Below, piece by piece: positions 28,655 through 38,541 of a DNA stretch of 52,027 nucleotides. The first letter of the stretch is position 1. Each line of letters begins with the position of its first letter. Under the pieces are notes generated by a model, which was given only the letters and a program-made list of their open reading frames with translations, had not been told where the DNA came from and did not search any database. A program made the translations under genes and the position numbers. This DNA comes from Vibrio sp. UCD-FRSSP16_30 (lineage in GTDB: Bacteria > Pseudomonadota > Gammaproteobacteria > Enterobacterales > Vibrionaceae), in NCBI RefSeq assembly GCF_001676025.1, contig NZ_LZFW01000006.1:58030-110056 (forward strand). Reading direction: 5' to 3'.

Positions 28655-31600
28655 CTTTCAAATTTGTTAAGAAGGGTTCGAAGTTTTAATGGCTTAACAG
28701 GCTTAGGTAAAAACTCAAACCCTTCTTGCTGAACCTCTTCCATAATATCTGGGGTTCTATCTGCGCTGATAATAACCCCTTTAAACTCACAGCCAAGTAC
28801 CTGACGAAAACGCTGCAGTACTTGCAAACCCGTTCTGCCATTTTCTAAGCGGTAATCAGAAAGAATCACATCTGGCTGCCAATGACTGTCAATTTGCAAC
28901 AAGCTCTGCTCAAGATCGGTTGCCAATCGAATATCACAGCCCCAACGTCCAAGTAAGTTCTCCATTCCCTCTAAGATTGACACCTCATCATCAACACATA
29001 ATATGCGTAGATGATTAAGAGGGCTTTTGGTTACCACAGGCTTAGAGGCAACGATAGGCGCATTCACTTTTTCAGTAAGAGGAACCGTGATACTAAAAAC
29101 ACTGCCTTTACCCGGCCATGAACGTAGCGCAATGTTGTGTCCAAGCAATTGGGCAATCCCTTTTGAAATTGCCAGCCCCAAGCCTAAGCCTTTATCTGAG
29201 CGTATCTGATGGGTACGAGTAAATTCCTCAAAGATGATTTGCTGTTTATTCTCTTCTACGCCAATGCCGTTATCCCATACTTGAATTGATAAGCTATCTC
29301 CTGCTCGCCGAGCGCCAAGAACAACTTTGCCTTGCGGGCTGTATCTAAATGCATTGGTAAGAAAGTTCTGAATAACGCGGCGCAGTAATTTAGGATCAGA
29401 ATGAACAAACAACGAGGTGGGGATGGTTCTAAAATTAACGCCTTGCTCTTCGGCAATTACACCAAATTCAGCATCAAGGTTAGATAGCATCTCACTTAAC
29501 GCAAATGGCTGTGCATTGGCCTCCAACTTGCCTGACTCTAAACGAGAAATATCCAACAGATCACTAATCAGCTCTTCCGCCGCCTCCATGGCACTTTCAA
29601 TATGCCGAGCGACGCGCTGAGTTTCGTTATCTTTGGCTATTTCCGATAATGAAGAGGTAAATAATCGAGCCGCATTTAAGGGTTGCATCAAGTCATGACT
29701 GACAGCGGCAAGAAAGCGTGATTTTGATTGTGATTCCTGCTCTGAGCGCTGTGTGGCAATCGTTAACTGACGGTTTAACTGCTCTAATTCATAGGTTCGT
29801 TCTTGCACTCTTTCTTCAAGAGTGACATTGGCATCTTTTAGCGCCTGCTCAGCTTGGCGATAGACGGTAATATCGGTAAAACTCATTGCAAAACCGCCTC
29901 CGGGCATGGGGTTACCCTGCACTTCAATCTCTCGACCATCTAAACGCTGACGAGAAGAAGTATGGCTAGATCCTCTTTCTAAATGCTCGATGCGTCGCCT
30001 TACATGAACTTCCGGATCTCCCGGACCACAAAGCCCTTGCTCGGCATTATGTCGTATCACATCCGCGATGGGGCGACCCACTTGAATTAATCCGGCAGGA
30101 AATTCAAATAGCTCTAAATAACGCTGATTCCACGCCACCAATCTGAGCTGCTTATCAACCACCGCAATTCCTTGCTCAATATGCTCGATAGCACCTTGCA
30201 ATAAGCTTCGGCTAAAGTCATACAGCTCGGAAGCTTCATCGACTATGGTCGCCACTTCTTCAAGCTGCATGTTTTTACCCTGCAAAGCAGAAGTAAGCAC
30301 TAACTTTGCAGATGAAGCACCAAACACTCCGGCCAAGACACGCTCGGTATGACGGATTAATGTTGAAGGCGCATATTGATTTGGCATCAATACCGTATCT
30401 TGCTGACTCCAGAATTGATTAAAGGCATTGCGGACTCGTTGCCGACCCACAAACTTAGACGCAACCAACTCCAATTCCGCGACGGTAACACGGCTTTGAT
30501 AGAGGCTAATATTATCCGAGTCAGGTTGCGGCGATCCAACAAAGGAAGCCGATTGTAAGCGCTCACTAATGTTTGAGCGACTTAATATAGAGACTGCTAC
30601 ATAACAAACACTATTGGCGCTAATGCTCAGTAGCATTCCCCAATCAGAGTTTTTAATATCAAGATGAGCCAAAAATTCTGGCGGCGAGATAATCCAAAGC
30701 AGAACATTACTTTGTTCATCCCCTGCCAAAATTCCCGTCTGACTCATCAAAGTCACTAACCACAATACAAAACCAACCACTAAACCGACATACACACCAT
30801 TGCGATTGCCATGACGCCAATACATCCCACCCAGTAATGCGGGAGCAAACTGAGTGACAGCCGCAAACGAAAGAAAGCCAATAGCCGATAAACTGCCAAT
30901 ACTGTCCAGCACTTGATAAAAGAACCACGCGCCAACAAGTAAGATGACGATAAGCACTCGGCGAATAACCAATAATCGTCCAGAGAAATGCCTAAAATTA
31001 TGCTGAGAGAGTTTCATTCGGCGAAGAAGTAACGGCATCACTAAATCATTAGAGACCATAATCGCCAACGCGATAGTTGAGACAATGACCATGCCACTTG
31101 CCGCCGATACCCCACCAATAAAGGCCAGTAATGCGACACTATCAGCTCCTAATGCTAGAGGTAGACTAATCACATATCCGTCTGCGGGGCTATTGGGTAA
31201 TAAGCTTGAACCTAGCCATGCGATAGGTAAAACAAACAGGCCCATTAACACTAGATAACCGGGAAATACTCGGCGAGCGGTATGTAAATCTTGAGCGCGT
31301 TCGTTTTCAACCACCATGGTATGAAACTGCCTAGGTAAGCAGAAAATAGCCATCATAGTGAGCAGAGTATGAATTAATAAAGTAGGAATATTAGGAGCCG
31401 AATAGTTTTGTTTAGCGACCTGCCAAAGCTCGACATCGCCTCGTTGCAGTACCGTCACCACCACAAATAAACCCACAAACAAAAATGCCACCAGCTTAAC
31501 GATAGACTCAAACGCTATCGCCATCATCATGCCCCGGTGGTGCTCAGTATTATCAATATGGCGTGTACCAAACAGTACGGTAAAAGTGGCAAGGGCGACC

Positions 31601-32088
31601 ACCATCAGCCAAGACACAAGATAAGATTGGCCGCGACTTTCCCCTAATATTTCTGGGGCAGCTAACTCAATTCCCATCATAATGCCGCGCATCTGCAAAG
31701 CGATATAAGGCAAAATACCCACCACAGAGATGAGCGTAACAAAGACAGCTAGACCTTGAGATTTACCATAACGAGCGGCAATAAAATCGGCAATGGAGTT
31801 AATGTGTTCTCGCTTTGCCACCAAAATCATTCGAGCTAACACTCGCCAGAAAAAGACAAATACGATGATAGGAGCAAGGTAAACGGGCAGGAATGCCCAA
31901 GGGTTATTAGCGGCTTGGCCTACGGTACCAAAAAAGGTCCATGAGGTGCAGTAAACGGCAATCGAAAGGCTGTAAACCCAAGGTCGCCAACTGGCTAACC
32001 ATTGAGGGCGTTTATCTCCGTACCATGCAATTAAAAATAGCAGTACCAAATAAAGCAGTGATGCAGGGACAACAACCCATCCTGGCAT
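28624..32088 (-). CDS. crbS: CrbS, SLC5-transporter / PAS / hybrid histidine kinase
   Basis: Sensor kinase fused to a complete SSF/SLC5 transporter; in V. cholerae and Pseudomonas this protein controls acetate use with CrbR. In the 1154 residues, about 1-500 form some thirteen membrane segments. A linker and PAS domain follow (about 620-735, WNQRYLELFEFPAG), then a coiled coil, the H-box AAVSHDLMQPLN with His798, an ATPase domain (IQNFLTNAFRYS, WDNGIGV, GLGLGLAI) and a C-terminal receiver with phosphoacceptor Asp1078 in LSDYRLENG. AAGGA precedes the ATG. It converges with the 161-residue protein with a 31-base overlap. Confidence 0.93.
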   Translation of the reverse strand: MPGWVVVPASLLYLVLLFLIAWYGDKRPQWLASWRPWVYSLSIAVYCTSWTFFGTVGQAANNPWAFLPVYLAPIIVFVFFWRVLARMILVAKREHINSIADFIAARYGKSQGLAVFVTLISVVGILPYIALQMRGIMMGIELAAPEILGESRGQSYLVSWLMVVALATFTVLFGTRHIDNTEHHRGMMMAIAFESIVKLVAFLFVGLFVVVTVLQRGDVELWQVAKQNYSAPNIPTLLIHTLLTMMAIFCLPRQFHTMVVENERAQDLHTARRVFPGYLVLMGLFVLPIAWLGSSLLPNSPADGYVISLPLALGADSVALLAFIGGVSAASGMVIVSTIALAIMVSNDLVMPLLLRRMKLSQHNFRHFSGRLLVIRRVLIVILLVGAWFFYQVLDSIGSLSAIGFLSFAAVTQFAPALLGGMYWRHGNRNGVYVGLVVGFVLWLVTLMSQTGILAGDEQSNVLLWIISPPEFLAHLDIKNSDWGMLLSISANSVCYVAVSILSRSNISERLQSASFVGSPQPDSDNISLYQSRVTVAELELVASKFVGRQRVRNAFNQFWSQQDTVLMPNQYAPSTLIRHTERVLAGVFGASSAKLVLTSALQGKNMQLEEVATIVDEASELYDFSRSLLQGAIEHIEQGIAVVDKQLRLVAWNQRYLELFEFPAGLIQVGRPIADVIRHNAEQGLCGPGDPEVHVRRRIEHLERGSSHTSSRQRLDGREIEVQGNPMPGGGFAMSFTDITVYRQAEQALKDANVTLEERVQERTYELEQLNRQLTIATQRSEQESQSKSRFLAAVSHDLMQPLNAARLFTSSLSEIAKDNETQRVARHIESAMEAAEELISDLLDISRLESGKLEANAQPFALSEMLSNLDAEFGVIAEEQGVNFRTIPTSLFVHSDPKLLRRVIQNFLTNAFRYSPQGKVVLGARRAGDSLSIQVWDNGIGVEENKQQIIFEEFTRTHQIRSDKGLGLGLAISKGIAQLLGHNIALRSWPGKGSVFSITVPLTEKVNAPIVASKPVVTKSPLNHLRILCVDDEVSILEGMENLLGRWGCDIRLATDLEQSLLQIDSHWQPDVILSDYRLENGRTGLQVLQRFRQVLGCEFKGVIISADRTPDIMEEVQQEGFEFLPKPVKPLKLRTLLNKFESYFSSVKSVS

Positions 32089-32124
32089 AAATAATCCTTA
32101 ACCTGTCTTACATCAATCGTAATA

Positions 32125-32151
32125 AGTAACTGTTCAGCCTAAATAGTTACT
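32125..32151. promoter_or_regulatory. Inverted repeat in the crbS upstream region
   Basis: AGTAACT (32125-32131) and AGTTACT (32145-32151) form a perfect 7-bp inverted repeat with a 13-base spacer, 37-63 bases before the crbS start. It could be an operator; identity of any regulator is unknown. Confidence 0.35.
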
Positions 32152-32182
32152 ATGATCGATATTAGCAATTCCATTGCGACCA

Positions 32183-32214
32183 AATTAAATATGCCTATCA
32201 AAAGATAGGCATAT
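32183..32214 (-). terminator. Hairpin / probable terminator between the MFS gene and crbS
   Basis: ATATGCCTATC (32189-32199) pairs perfectly with 32204-32214 across a 4-base loop, and on the minus strand TTTAATTT follows. It would end the MFS transcript before crbS, leaving crbS with its own promoter. Confidence 0.65.
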
Positions 32215-32266
32215 CGTTAATGGTATAAGACTAGTCAAGATTCACTTTATAGTTCAATTGGTTAGC

Positions 32267-33442
32267 TTATTTTTGTGGCTCAATTCCCACTTCTTCAGTA
32301 TTACCTTTCGCTGGGTCTAATTTTATGAACATCGACAGTAATCCCATGCCTGCCATTGCCCAAAATACATTCGCTCCCCACAACTCATATCCCCAGCCAC
32401 TAAGTGCCGTCATCGCTGCCATCACCATCCCTAAAGGAATCGCGTTATACAGAGCCTGTAATGCCACCATTTTATGTGATTCTGCATTTTGGATATAACG
32501 AATGGCGGCAATATGCGCCAAAGCAAAAGTAATACCATGTAATAATTGAATAAGCACTAAAGCAAACAGCATGGTGGTGGATGCCGTTAAGCCCCAGCGA
32601 ACCATGACCCCAACAGAGGCGACTAAGAATAACGAACGTAATGTCCACTGACCAAACCAACGCTGGCTAAAGGCAAAAATACATACCTCAGCAACAACGC
32701 CCAAGCTCCATAAATACCCAATAATATCTGCGGTATAACCTGCTTCTTTCCAGTAAATAGTGCTAAAACCGTAATAAGCAGCGTGACTACCTTGAATCAA
32801 GGCAATCAATGCCATGAACTTAATGACCGGCCATTCACGCAATAGGCTGCTCAGTTTAGGTCTGCTAGTAACAGCATTACCTTGCGTCACCGGCATAGGG
32901 TTTGGATTACGCATAGAGGCAATAATAGAGAAAGCAATGCCCGCCAAAGCGGTATACACAATCCAATCAATGCCAAAGTGAGCCACAAGGAAGCCCACCA
33001 CAGTTGAACCGGCAATAAAGGCAATAGAACCCCACAGACGAGTACGACCATAGTCGAGCATTTTTAGGCGAGCATAGTGATTGGCCATTGCATCCGATAA
33101 CGGAACAATTGGCCCACAACACAGGTTAAATAGGATTGTTGCAGCAGCCATTAACCAAAAACTTCCCCCAGTAAAAAAGTGGAAAGCAATGAACGCTAAC
33201 GAGCCCAGATTTAAAATACGCAGTGTAGGAAGCAAATGCTCTACTTTATGTATTCTCGGTGTAATGACTAAATTTGCGACACAACGAGTAGCAAATGCCA
33301 CACCAAGCAATAATCCAATATCTGATGCTGAAACACCCTGCCCTTTAAACCATAGAGCCCAAAATGGCAGATAAACGCCATAAGCAAAAAAGAACCCCAT
33401 AAAGTACTGAGAAAGCCATGCAAATGGCGACGGTTTCAACAT
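32267..33442 (-). CDS. MFS transporter, HcaT (phenylpropionate/nucleoside-permease-like) family
   Basis: A 391-residue Major Facilitator protein with twelve membrane segments. The start MLKPSPFAWLSQYFMGFFFA and PFWALWFKGQGVSASDIGLL match the HcaT/MFS_1_like group. The natural substrate cannot be read; HcaT proteins are annotated as 3-phenylpropionate carriers, but no such catabolic genes are here. It is upstream of crbS on the same strand, with a hairpin between. Confidence 0.85.
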   Translation of the reverse strand: MLKPSPFAWLSQYFMGFFFAYGVYLPFWALWFKGQGVSASDIGLLLGVAFATRCVANLVITPRIHKVEHLLPTLRILNLGSLAFIAFHFFTGGSFWLMAAATILFNLCCGPIVPLSDAMANHYARLKMLDYGRTRLWGSIAFIAGSTVVGFLVAHFGIDWIVYTALAGIAFSIIASMRNPNPMPVTQGNAVTSRPKLSSLLREWPVIKFMALIALIQGSHAAYYGFSTIYWKEAGYTADIIGYLWSLGVVAEVCIFAFSQRWFGQWTLRSLFLVASVGVMVRWGLTASTTMLFALVLIQLLHGITFALAHIAAIRYIQNAESHKMVALQALYNAIPLGMVMAAMTALSGWGYELWGANVFWAMAGMGLLSMFIKLDPAKGNTEEVGIEPQK

Positions 33443-33618
33443 TGAGCAATCCTAAAATAAAGCTAATTCTGGCGGCAATTATGAAGTGAACCTTGTGGAA
33501 TAAAAAGGGATAACTGTTATTTCACCTTTTCCTTATTAGACCAAAGTCGTCTGGAGCTTATTTGTAAATTTGTCAAACTAAGCAATGTCGAGGTTTGTCG
33601 CGAAAGGATTAAGTCTTC

Positions 33619-35454
33619 ATGCCTGAAAAATTTAATACTCAGCATCCACCGTTTGATCGCTTAACGACTCGTGAAATAGAGCAGTTAAAAGCATCATTAG
33701 ATATTGCCTATTTTCGCTCTGGTGACACTTTGCTAGAGAGTGGACAAACAAGCACTCACCTGTTTGTTTTAATCAAAGGGGCCGTCGAAGAAAAACACCA
33801 ACAAGAAGTGTTTGCCCATTATGGTCACGATGATCTATTTGATATCCGCTCTCTATTTGAAGGCAAGGTTCGCCACCAATATATCGCCTTAGAAGATGTG
33901 CTGTGCTATTTGCTTCCTAGTGAAGTCTTTTTGGAATTGTTTAATAAGAACCAATCTTTTGCTGACTACTTTGATAGCCGGCTCTCTAAGCGACAGCAGC
34001 TAATTAAAGAAGCCAAAAAACAACAAAACTTAGCGGAGTTTATTCTGACTAAAGTGGATGAGTCTATCTATCACCCTCCCCTAATTCTCACCCCTGATAC
34101 CTCCATTAAAGAAGCAACGGTATTACTCAACAAAGACGATATTGACGCCGCCTTAGTCAAGCTTTCTGCTGATGATCCTCGACGACAAAATAGCCCCTTA
34201 GTCTCACCTTACGCAATTGTCACCAGAACCAATTTATTACACTCGCTAGTGTTGCAAGAAATGAGCATGCACACCCCAGTGACCGACATATCTACATTTC
34301 CTGTATTTGAGGTACATGAAGGCGATTTTGTATTTAACGCCATGCTGACCATGACTCGTAATAAAATGAAAAGAGTGATGGTAGTGAACGATAAACAAGC
34401 CGTTGGCATGCTCGATCTCACTCAGATATTAAGTGCCTTCTCTTCACACTCTCATGTTCTTAGCTTAAGCATTGCCAGAGCTAAAAACATCGAGGAACTG
34501 GCTCAAGCTTCCCAACGTCAGCATGATTTTGTAAAAAGCTTATTAATCAACGGAATACGAACTCGATTTATCATGGAGCTAATTTCCGTACTCAATGAAC
34601 AAATTATAGAAAAAGCCTTCAATATAATTATTCCTCAACATATGCAGCAGCACTGTTGTCTGCTTGTCTTAGGCTCTGAAGGACGTGCTGAGCAGGTTTT
34701 AAAAACCGATCAAGATAATGCGCTGATTATAGAAGATGGAATTGAATGGCCAGAATGCCAGTCAAATATGGATCAGTTTAGCGAAACCTTATTGCAACTT
34801 GGTTATCCTCTTTGTCCCGGTAAAGTCATGGTCAACAATCCACTCTGGGTTGCTAGCCAAAGTCAGTGGCAAAAGAAAGTCACGCAATGGATTGAAGTCA
34901 GTAACGCCGATTCTGTTATGCAATTGGCTATATTTTCCGATGCACTGCCCGTAGCAGGTAATAAACAGTTGTTAGAGCCTATTTTTGACTCTCTACACAG
35001 CACGCTTGCAGGTCGTATGCTAACCCTATCTGATTTTGTCAGACCCGCTCTACAATTCTCCGTCCCCCTCACTTTATTTGGCAACGTCAAAAGTAAAAAA
35101 GAGGGTTTGGATATCAAGCAAGGGGGTATATTTTCTATCGTACACGGTATTCGAGCATTAGCTTTAGAGCACGATATTCGCCAGCGAAATACCTTTGACC
35201 GAATAGAAGCATTACATAAATTGGGTTGCCTAGAAGACGATACTGCTGACAATCTCACAGAATCACTGAAACTGTTCTTTAAACTGCGTTTAGCTCAGCA
35301 ACTTGCCCACCAAAATGATTCTAACGGCTTATATTCCAACAGATTGGATTTAAATACCCTAGATAGAACCGAGCGAGATTTGCTTAGACACAGCTTACAT
35401 GTCGTCAAAAAATTTAAGCAGTTCCTTAGTTTTCATTATCAGATTAGGGACTAA
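33619..35454 (+). CDS. cNMP-binding / CBS / DUF294 nucleotidyltransferase
   Basis: A 611-residue cytoplasmic protein with four modules: a cyclic-nucleotide-binding-like domain (about 10-120), a CBS pair (about 145-275), a DUF294 nucleotidyltransferase (about 300-440) and DUF294_C (about 470-605). The nucleotidyltransferase signature GSEGR (352-356) followed by TDQDN with Asp364 and Asp366 is intact, so catalysis is plausible; the domain is related to that of GlnD. Product and target are unknown. The exonuclease gene starts two bases after its stop, and acs follows. Confidence 0.88.
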   Translation: MPEKFNTQHPPFDRLTTREIEQLKASLDIAYFRSGDTLLESGQTSTHLFVLIKGAVEEKHQQEVFAHYGHDDLFDIRSLFEGKVRHQYIALEDVLCYLLPSEVFLELFNKNQSFADYFDSRLSKRQQLIKEAKKQQNLAEFILTKVDESIYHPPLILTPDTSIKEATVLLNKDDIDAALVKLSADDPRRQNSPLVSPYAIVTRTNLLHSLVLQEMSMHTPVTDISTFPVFEVHEGDFVFNAMLTMTRNKMKRVMVVNDKQAVGMLDLTQILSAFSSHSHVLSLSIARAKNIEELAQASQRQHDFVKSLLINGIRTRFIMELISVLNEQIIEKAFNIIIPQHMQQHCCLLVLGSEGRAEQVLKTDQDNALIIEDGIEWPECQSNMDQFSETLLQLGYPLCPGKVMVNNPLWVASQSQWQKKVTQWIEVSNADSVMQLAIFSDALPVAGNKQLLEPIFDSLHSTLAGRMLTLSDFVRPALQFSVPLTLFGNVKSKKEGLDIKQGGIFSIVHGIRALALEHDIRQRNTFDRIEALHKLGCLEDDTADNLTESLKLFFKLRLAQQLAHQNDSNGLYSNRLDLNTLDRTERDLLRHSLHVVKKFKQFLSFHYQIRD

Positions 35455-35456
35455 CC

Positions 35457-36089
35457 ATGAACTGCCTATTTAAGTATTACTGGCATCGAAAGCTAAAAGG
35501 CTCTCCCTTTCAAACCCTGTTCACACACAATGACAGCAATGAATATGTGTCTATTGATTGTGAAACCACCAGCTTAGAACCGACAAGAGCCGAGCTTGTC
35601 ACCATAGCCGCCACCAAGATCATAGATAATCGAATCCTGACCAGTGACCCTTTTCACGTTAAGTTAAAAGCGCCTAAATCTTTAGATGAACACTCTATTA
35701 AGGTGCATCAAATTCGCCATCAAGACTTGGGGGATGGTTTAGATGAAAAAGAAGCATTACTGCAACTTCTGGATTTTATTGGTAATAGAACAATTGTGGG
35801 TTATCACATTCGCTATGATAAAAAAATTCTCGATAGAGCATTTAAAAAACACTTCGGCTTTCCTTTGCCCAATAGCATTATTGAAGTGAGCACTATCTAT
35901 CAGCAAAAATTAGAGAAACACCTGCAAAACGCCTACTTCGACTTAAGTCTTGAGGCCATTTGCCGTCACTTAGATTTACCGATCCGCGATCACCACAATG
36001 CATTACAAGATGCGATTACCGCAGCTCTGGTCTTTGTTCGCCTAACCAAAGGGGATTTACCGAGCTTGAGCATGCCACACATCAAGTAA
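35457..36089 (+). CDS. DnaQ-like DEDDh 3'-5' exonuclease
   Basis: A 210-residue nuclease of the DnaQ/RNase T superfamily. Exo I is SIDCETTS with Asp34 and Glu36; Exo II is GYHIRYDKKIL with Asp121; Exo III is DHHNALQDA with His180 and Asp185, the DEDDh type. It is not the polymerase III epsilon subunit, which has a different C-terminal alpha-binding tail. It begins two bases after the DUF294 gene, so the two are translationally coupled and probably act together. Confidence 0.88.
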   Translation: MNCLFKYYWHRKLKGSPFQTLFTHNDSNEYVSIDCETTSLEPTRAELVTIAATKIIDNRILTSDPFHVKLKAPKSLDEHSIKVHQIRHQDLGDGLDEKEALLQLLDFIGNRTIVGYHIRYDKKILDRAFKKHFGFPLPNSIIEVSTIYQQKLEKHLQNAYFDLSLEAICRHLDLPIRDHHNALQDAITAALVFVRLTKGDLPSLSMPHIK

Positions 36090-36150
36090 CATTTAACCTC
36101 TCAGTTATCAAAATAAGCCTTTAATTTAACAGCAATAGTTGTCATCTCAT

Positions 36151-36163
36151 CCTAAAGTCTAAT
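36151..36163 (+). promoter_or_regulatory. Candidate CrbR-responsive motif, acs side
   Basis: CCTAAAGTCTAAT, matching the motif upstream of the symporter operon at 12 of 13 positions. It lies about 110 bases before the acs start. A half-site TGTGA (36165-36169) follows immediately, which could be a partial CRP site. Confidence 0.4.
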
Positions 36164-36271
36164 TGTGAAAATGATGCAGGTAATAGAGAGTTAGTTAAAA
36201 CGCCAAATGGAACGTCAGTTAGCGAGCGACTGCCACACATTACAATGGCAGAGTTCACAAGGAGAGAAGCA

Positions 36272-38221
36272 ATGAGTGAAGCCCACATTTATCCAGTTAA
36301 AAATAATATTACATCTGTCACCCATGCAGACAATGACACCTACTTAAGCATGTATAAGCAGTCTGTTGAGAACCCTGATGGTTTTTGGGCAGAGCATGGC
36401 AAAATCGTCGACTGGATTAAACCCTTCACTAAGGTCAAGGAAACCTCATTTGATTCCGGCCATGTTGGCATCAAATGGTTTGAAGATGGAACATTAAATG
36501 TCTCAGCCAACTGTATTGATCGTCACCTAGCAAAGCGCGGTGATGAAGTGGCCATTATTTGGGAAGGCGACGATCCCGCCGATGATAAAACCCTTACCTT
36601 TAATGAACTGCACAAAGAAGTCTGCTTATTTTCTAATGCCCTAAAAGCGCAAGGAGTTAAAAAAGGCGACGTTGTTTGTCTTTATATGCCAATGGTGCCC
36701 GAAGCGGCTGTGGCAATGCTAGCTTGTACTCGAATTGGCGCAGTGCACACAGTGGTCTTTGGCGGTTTCTCCCCAGAAGCACTCGCAGGACGCATTGATG
36801 ATTCCGATTCAACTATTGTTATCACCGCCGATGAAGGCGTTCGTGGTGGTCGTGCTGTTCCCCTTAAAAAGAATGTCGACCAAGCGCTCAGTAATCCATG
36901 TGTGACCTCCATCCGTAAAGTCATCGTATTCCAACGTACTGGCGCTGATGTGGAGTGGAATAATGAAATGGATATTTGGTGGCATGATGCTATTGCAGAT
37001 GTTGATGCACACTGCCCGCCCGAAGAAATGAACGCCGAAGATCCTCTGTTTATCCTTTACACCTCTGGCTCAACCGGTAAACCAAAAGGGGTATTGCACA
37101 CTACTGGCGGTTACCTTGTTTACGCCACCATGACCTTTAAATACGTGTTTGATTATCAGCCCGATGACGTATTTTGGTGTACAGCCGATGTCGGTTGGAT
37201 AACTGGTCACTCGTATTTAATTTATGGCCCTCTGGCAAACGGCGCTAAAACTATTTTATTTGAAGGGGTACCTAACTACCCAAATACCAGTCGCATGAGC
37301 GAAGTGGTAGATAAACACCACGTGACGCTTCTTTATACTGCGCCGACTGCCATTCGAGCACTAATGGCAAAAGGTGATGAAGCGATTGAAGGTACAAAAC
37401 GAGATAGCCTGCGCATTATGGGCTCGGTAGGTGAACCGATAAACCCAGAAGCATGGGAGTGGTATTACAACACCATAGGTAATGCGCAATCTCCAATTGT
37501 CGATACTTGGTGGCAGACAGAGACCGGCGGCATCTTGATTACCCCACTACCCGGTGCAACCGCTCTTAAACCAGGTTCCGCTACCCGTCCATTCTTTGGC
37601 GTACAACCGGCTTTGGTTGATAATATGGGTAATATCATTGAAGGCGAGGCCTCGGGTAACTTGGTTATTGTTGATTCTTGGCCGGGTCAAATGCGCACTG
37701 TTTATGGCGATCATGATCGCTTTGAACAAACTTACTTCTCTACATTCCAAGGTATGTACTTTACCGGAGATGGCGCAAGACGAGATGAAGATGGCTATTA
37801 CTGGATCACCGGCCGTGTTGATGACGTATTAAATATATCAGGACACAGGATGGGCACCGCAGAGCTTGAGTCGGCATTAGTCGCTCATAACAAAATTGCC
37901 GAAGCGGCTATCGTAGGTGTGCCTCATGATATTAAAGGTCAGGCAATTTATGCTTATATTACGCTCAACGCTGGTGAATACCCTGATGCGGACTTACATA
38001 AGGAGGTCAAAGATTGGGTAAGAAAAGAAATTGGCCCCATTGCCGTACCTGATACTTTGCATTGGACTGACTCTCTGCCTAAAACTCGATCAGGAAAAAT
38101 CATGCGCCGAATTTTGAGAAAAATTGCCACTGGTGATACTAGCAATCTTGGTGATACCTCAACATTGGCCGACCCAAGTGTGGTTGAAAAGCTGATTTAT
38201 GAAAAAGGTGAACTGGTATAA
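36272..38221 (+). CDS. acs: Acetyl-CoA synthetase
   Basis: Activates acetate to acetyl-CoA through acetyl-AMP; the high-affinity scavenging enzyme. Start ATG at 36272 follows AAGGAGAGAAGCA and gives MSEAHIYPV, 649 residues; an upstream ATG (36245) lacks a ribosome site. Adenylation motifs [20 protein letters not shown] and [20 protein letters not shown] are intact, and Lys609 in [11 protein letters not shown] is the residue that is acetylated to switch the enzyme off in Salmonella. Downstream of the DUF294-exonuclease pair. Confidence 0.97.
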   Translation: MSEAHIYPVKNNITSVTHADNDTYLSMYKQSVENPDGFWAEHGKIVDWIKPFTKVKETSFDSGHVGIKWFEDGTLNVSANCIDRHLAKRGDEVAIIWEGDDPADDKTLTFNELHKEVCLFSNALKAQGVKKGDVVCLYMPMVPEAAVAMLACTRIGAVHTVVFGGFSPEALAGRIDDSDSTIVITADEGVRGGRAVPLKKNVDQALSNPCVTSIRKVIVFQRTGADVEWNNEMDIWWHDAIADVDAHCPPEEMNAEDPLFILYTSGSTGKPKGVLHTTGGYLVYATMTFKYVFDYQPDDVFWCTADVGWITGHSYLIYGPLANGAKTILFEGVPNYPNTSRMSEVVDKHHVTLLYTAPTAIRALMAKGDEAIEGTKRDSLRIMGSVGEPINPEAWEWYYNTIGNAQSPIVDTWWQTETGGILITPLPGATALKPGSATRPFFGVQPALVDNMGNIIEGEASGNLVIVDSWPGQMRTVYGDHDRFEQTYFSTFQGMYFTGDGARRDEDGYYWITGRVDDVLNISGHRMGTAELESALVAHNKIAEAAIVGVPHDIKGQAIYAYITLNAGEYPDADLHKEVKDWVRKEIGPIAVPDTLHWTDSLPKTRSGKIMRRILRKIATGDTSNLGDTSTLADPSVVEKLIYEKGELV

Positions 38222-38241
38222 CCAGCATACCTAAAACAATA

Positions 38242-38262
38242 AGCCGTCACAGTGTGGCGGCT
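38242..38262 (+). terminator. Weak hairpin after acs
   Basis: AGCCGTCAC / GTGGCGGCT, 9 bp with one G-U pair and a 3-base loop. No convincing T-run follows on the plus strand, so termination would be weak. Confidence 0.35.
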
Positions 38263-38401
38263 ATAAACTTAATATCCAGCAAACATTAAGATCCTTAGAA
38301 TCAATAACTTATATAATTACTAATACTTAACAACCTTTTCATTCCACTTCAGAACAACAACAAGTTTCTCAATCTGCCTCTCCTGTGATTAGACCAGTAA
38401 A

Positions 38402-38432
38402 TTGCTGTTAATTTCGCTGAATTAGCTATAAT
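38402..38432 (+). promoter_or_regulatory. Candidate aroQ-accBC promoter
   Basis: TATAAT at 38427-38432 is a perfect -10 box; TTGCTG (38402-38407) 19 bp upstream is a poor -35. Confidence 0.35.
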
Positions 38433-38541
38433 CAGACGCTAATTTGCTTTTTTACACAATTCTGACTGGAAATTCACAAGAATTCGTAAAATAATTATAA
38501 GCAACTGTGAATAACTCACAATAATGGAAGATAGCGACAAG

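Larger units (their letters stand above)
38222..38541 (+). other. Intergenic region acs / aroQ
   Basis: 320 bases with no supported gene. It holds a short hairpin just after acs (38242-38262) and a probable aroQ-accBC promoter with a perfect -10 (38427-38432). Confidence 0.5.

Noticed and set aside
38390..38400. ATTAGACC upstream of aroQ as another CrbR-type motif
   Set aside because: Only eight bases agree and the gene is not part of acetate metabolism; such short matches are expected by chance.
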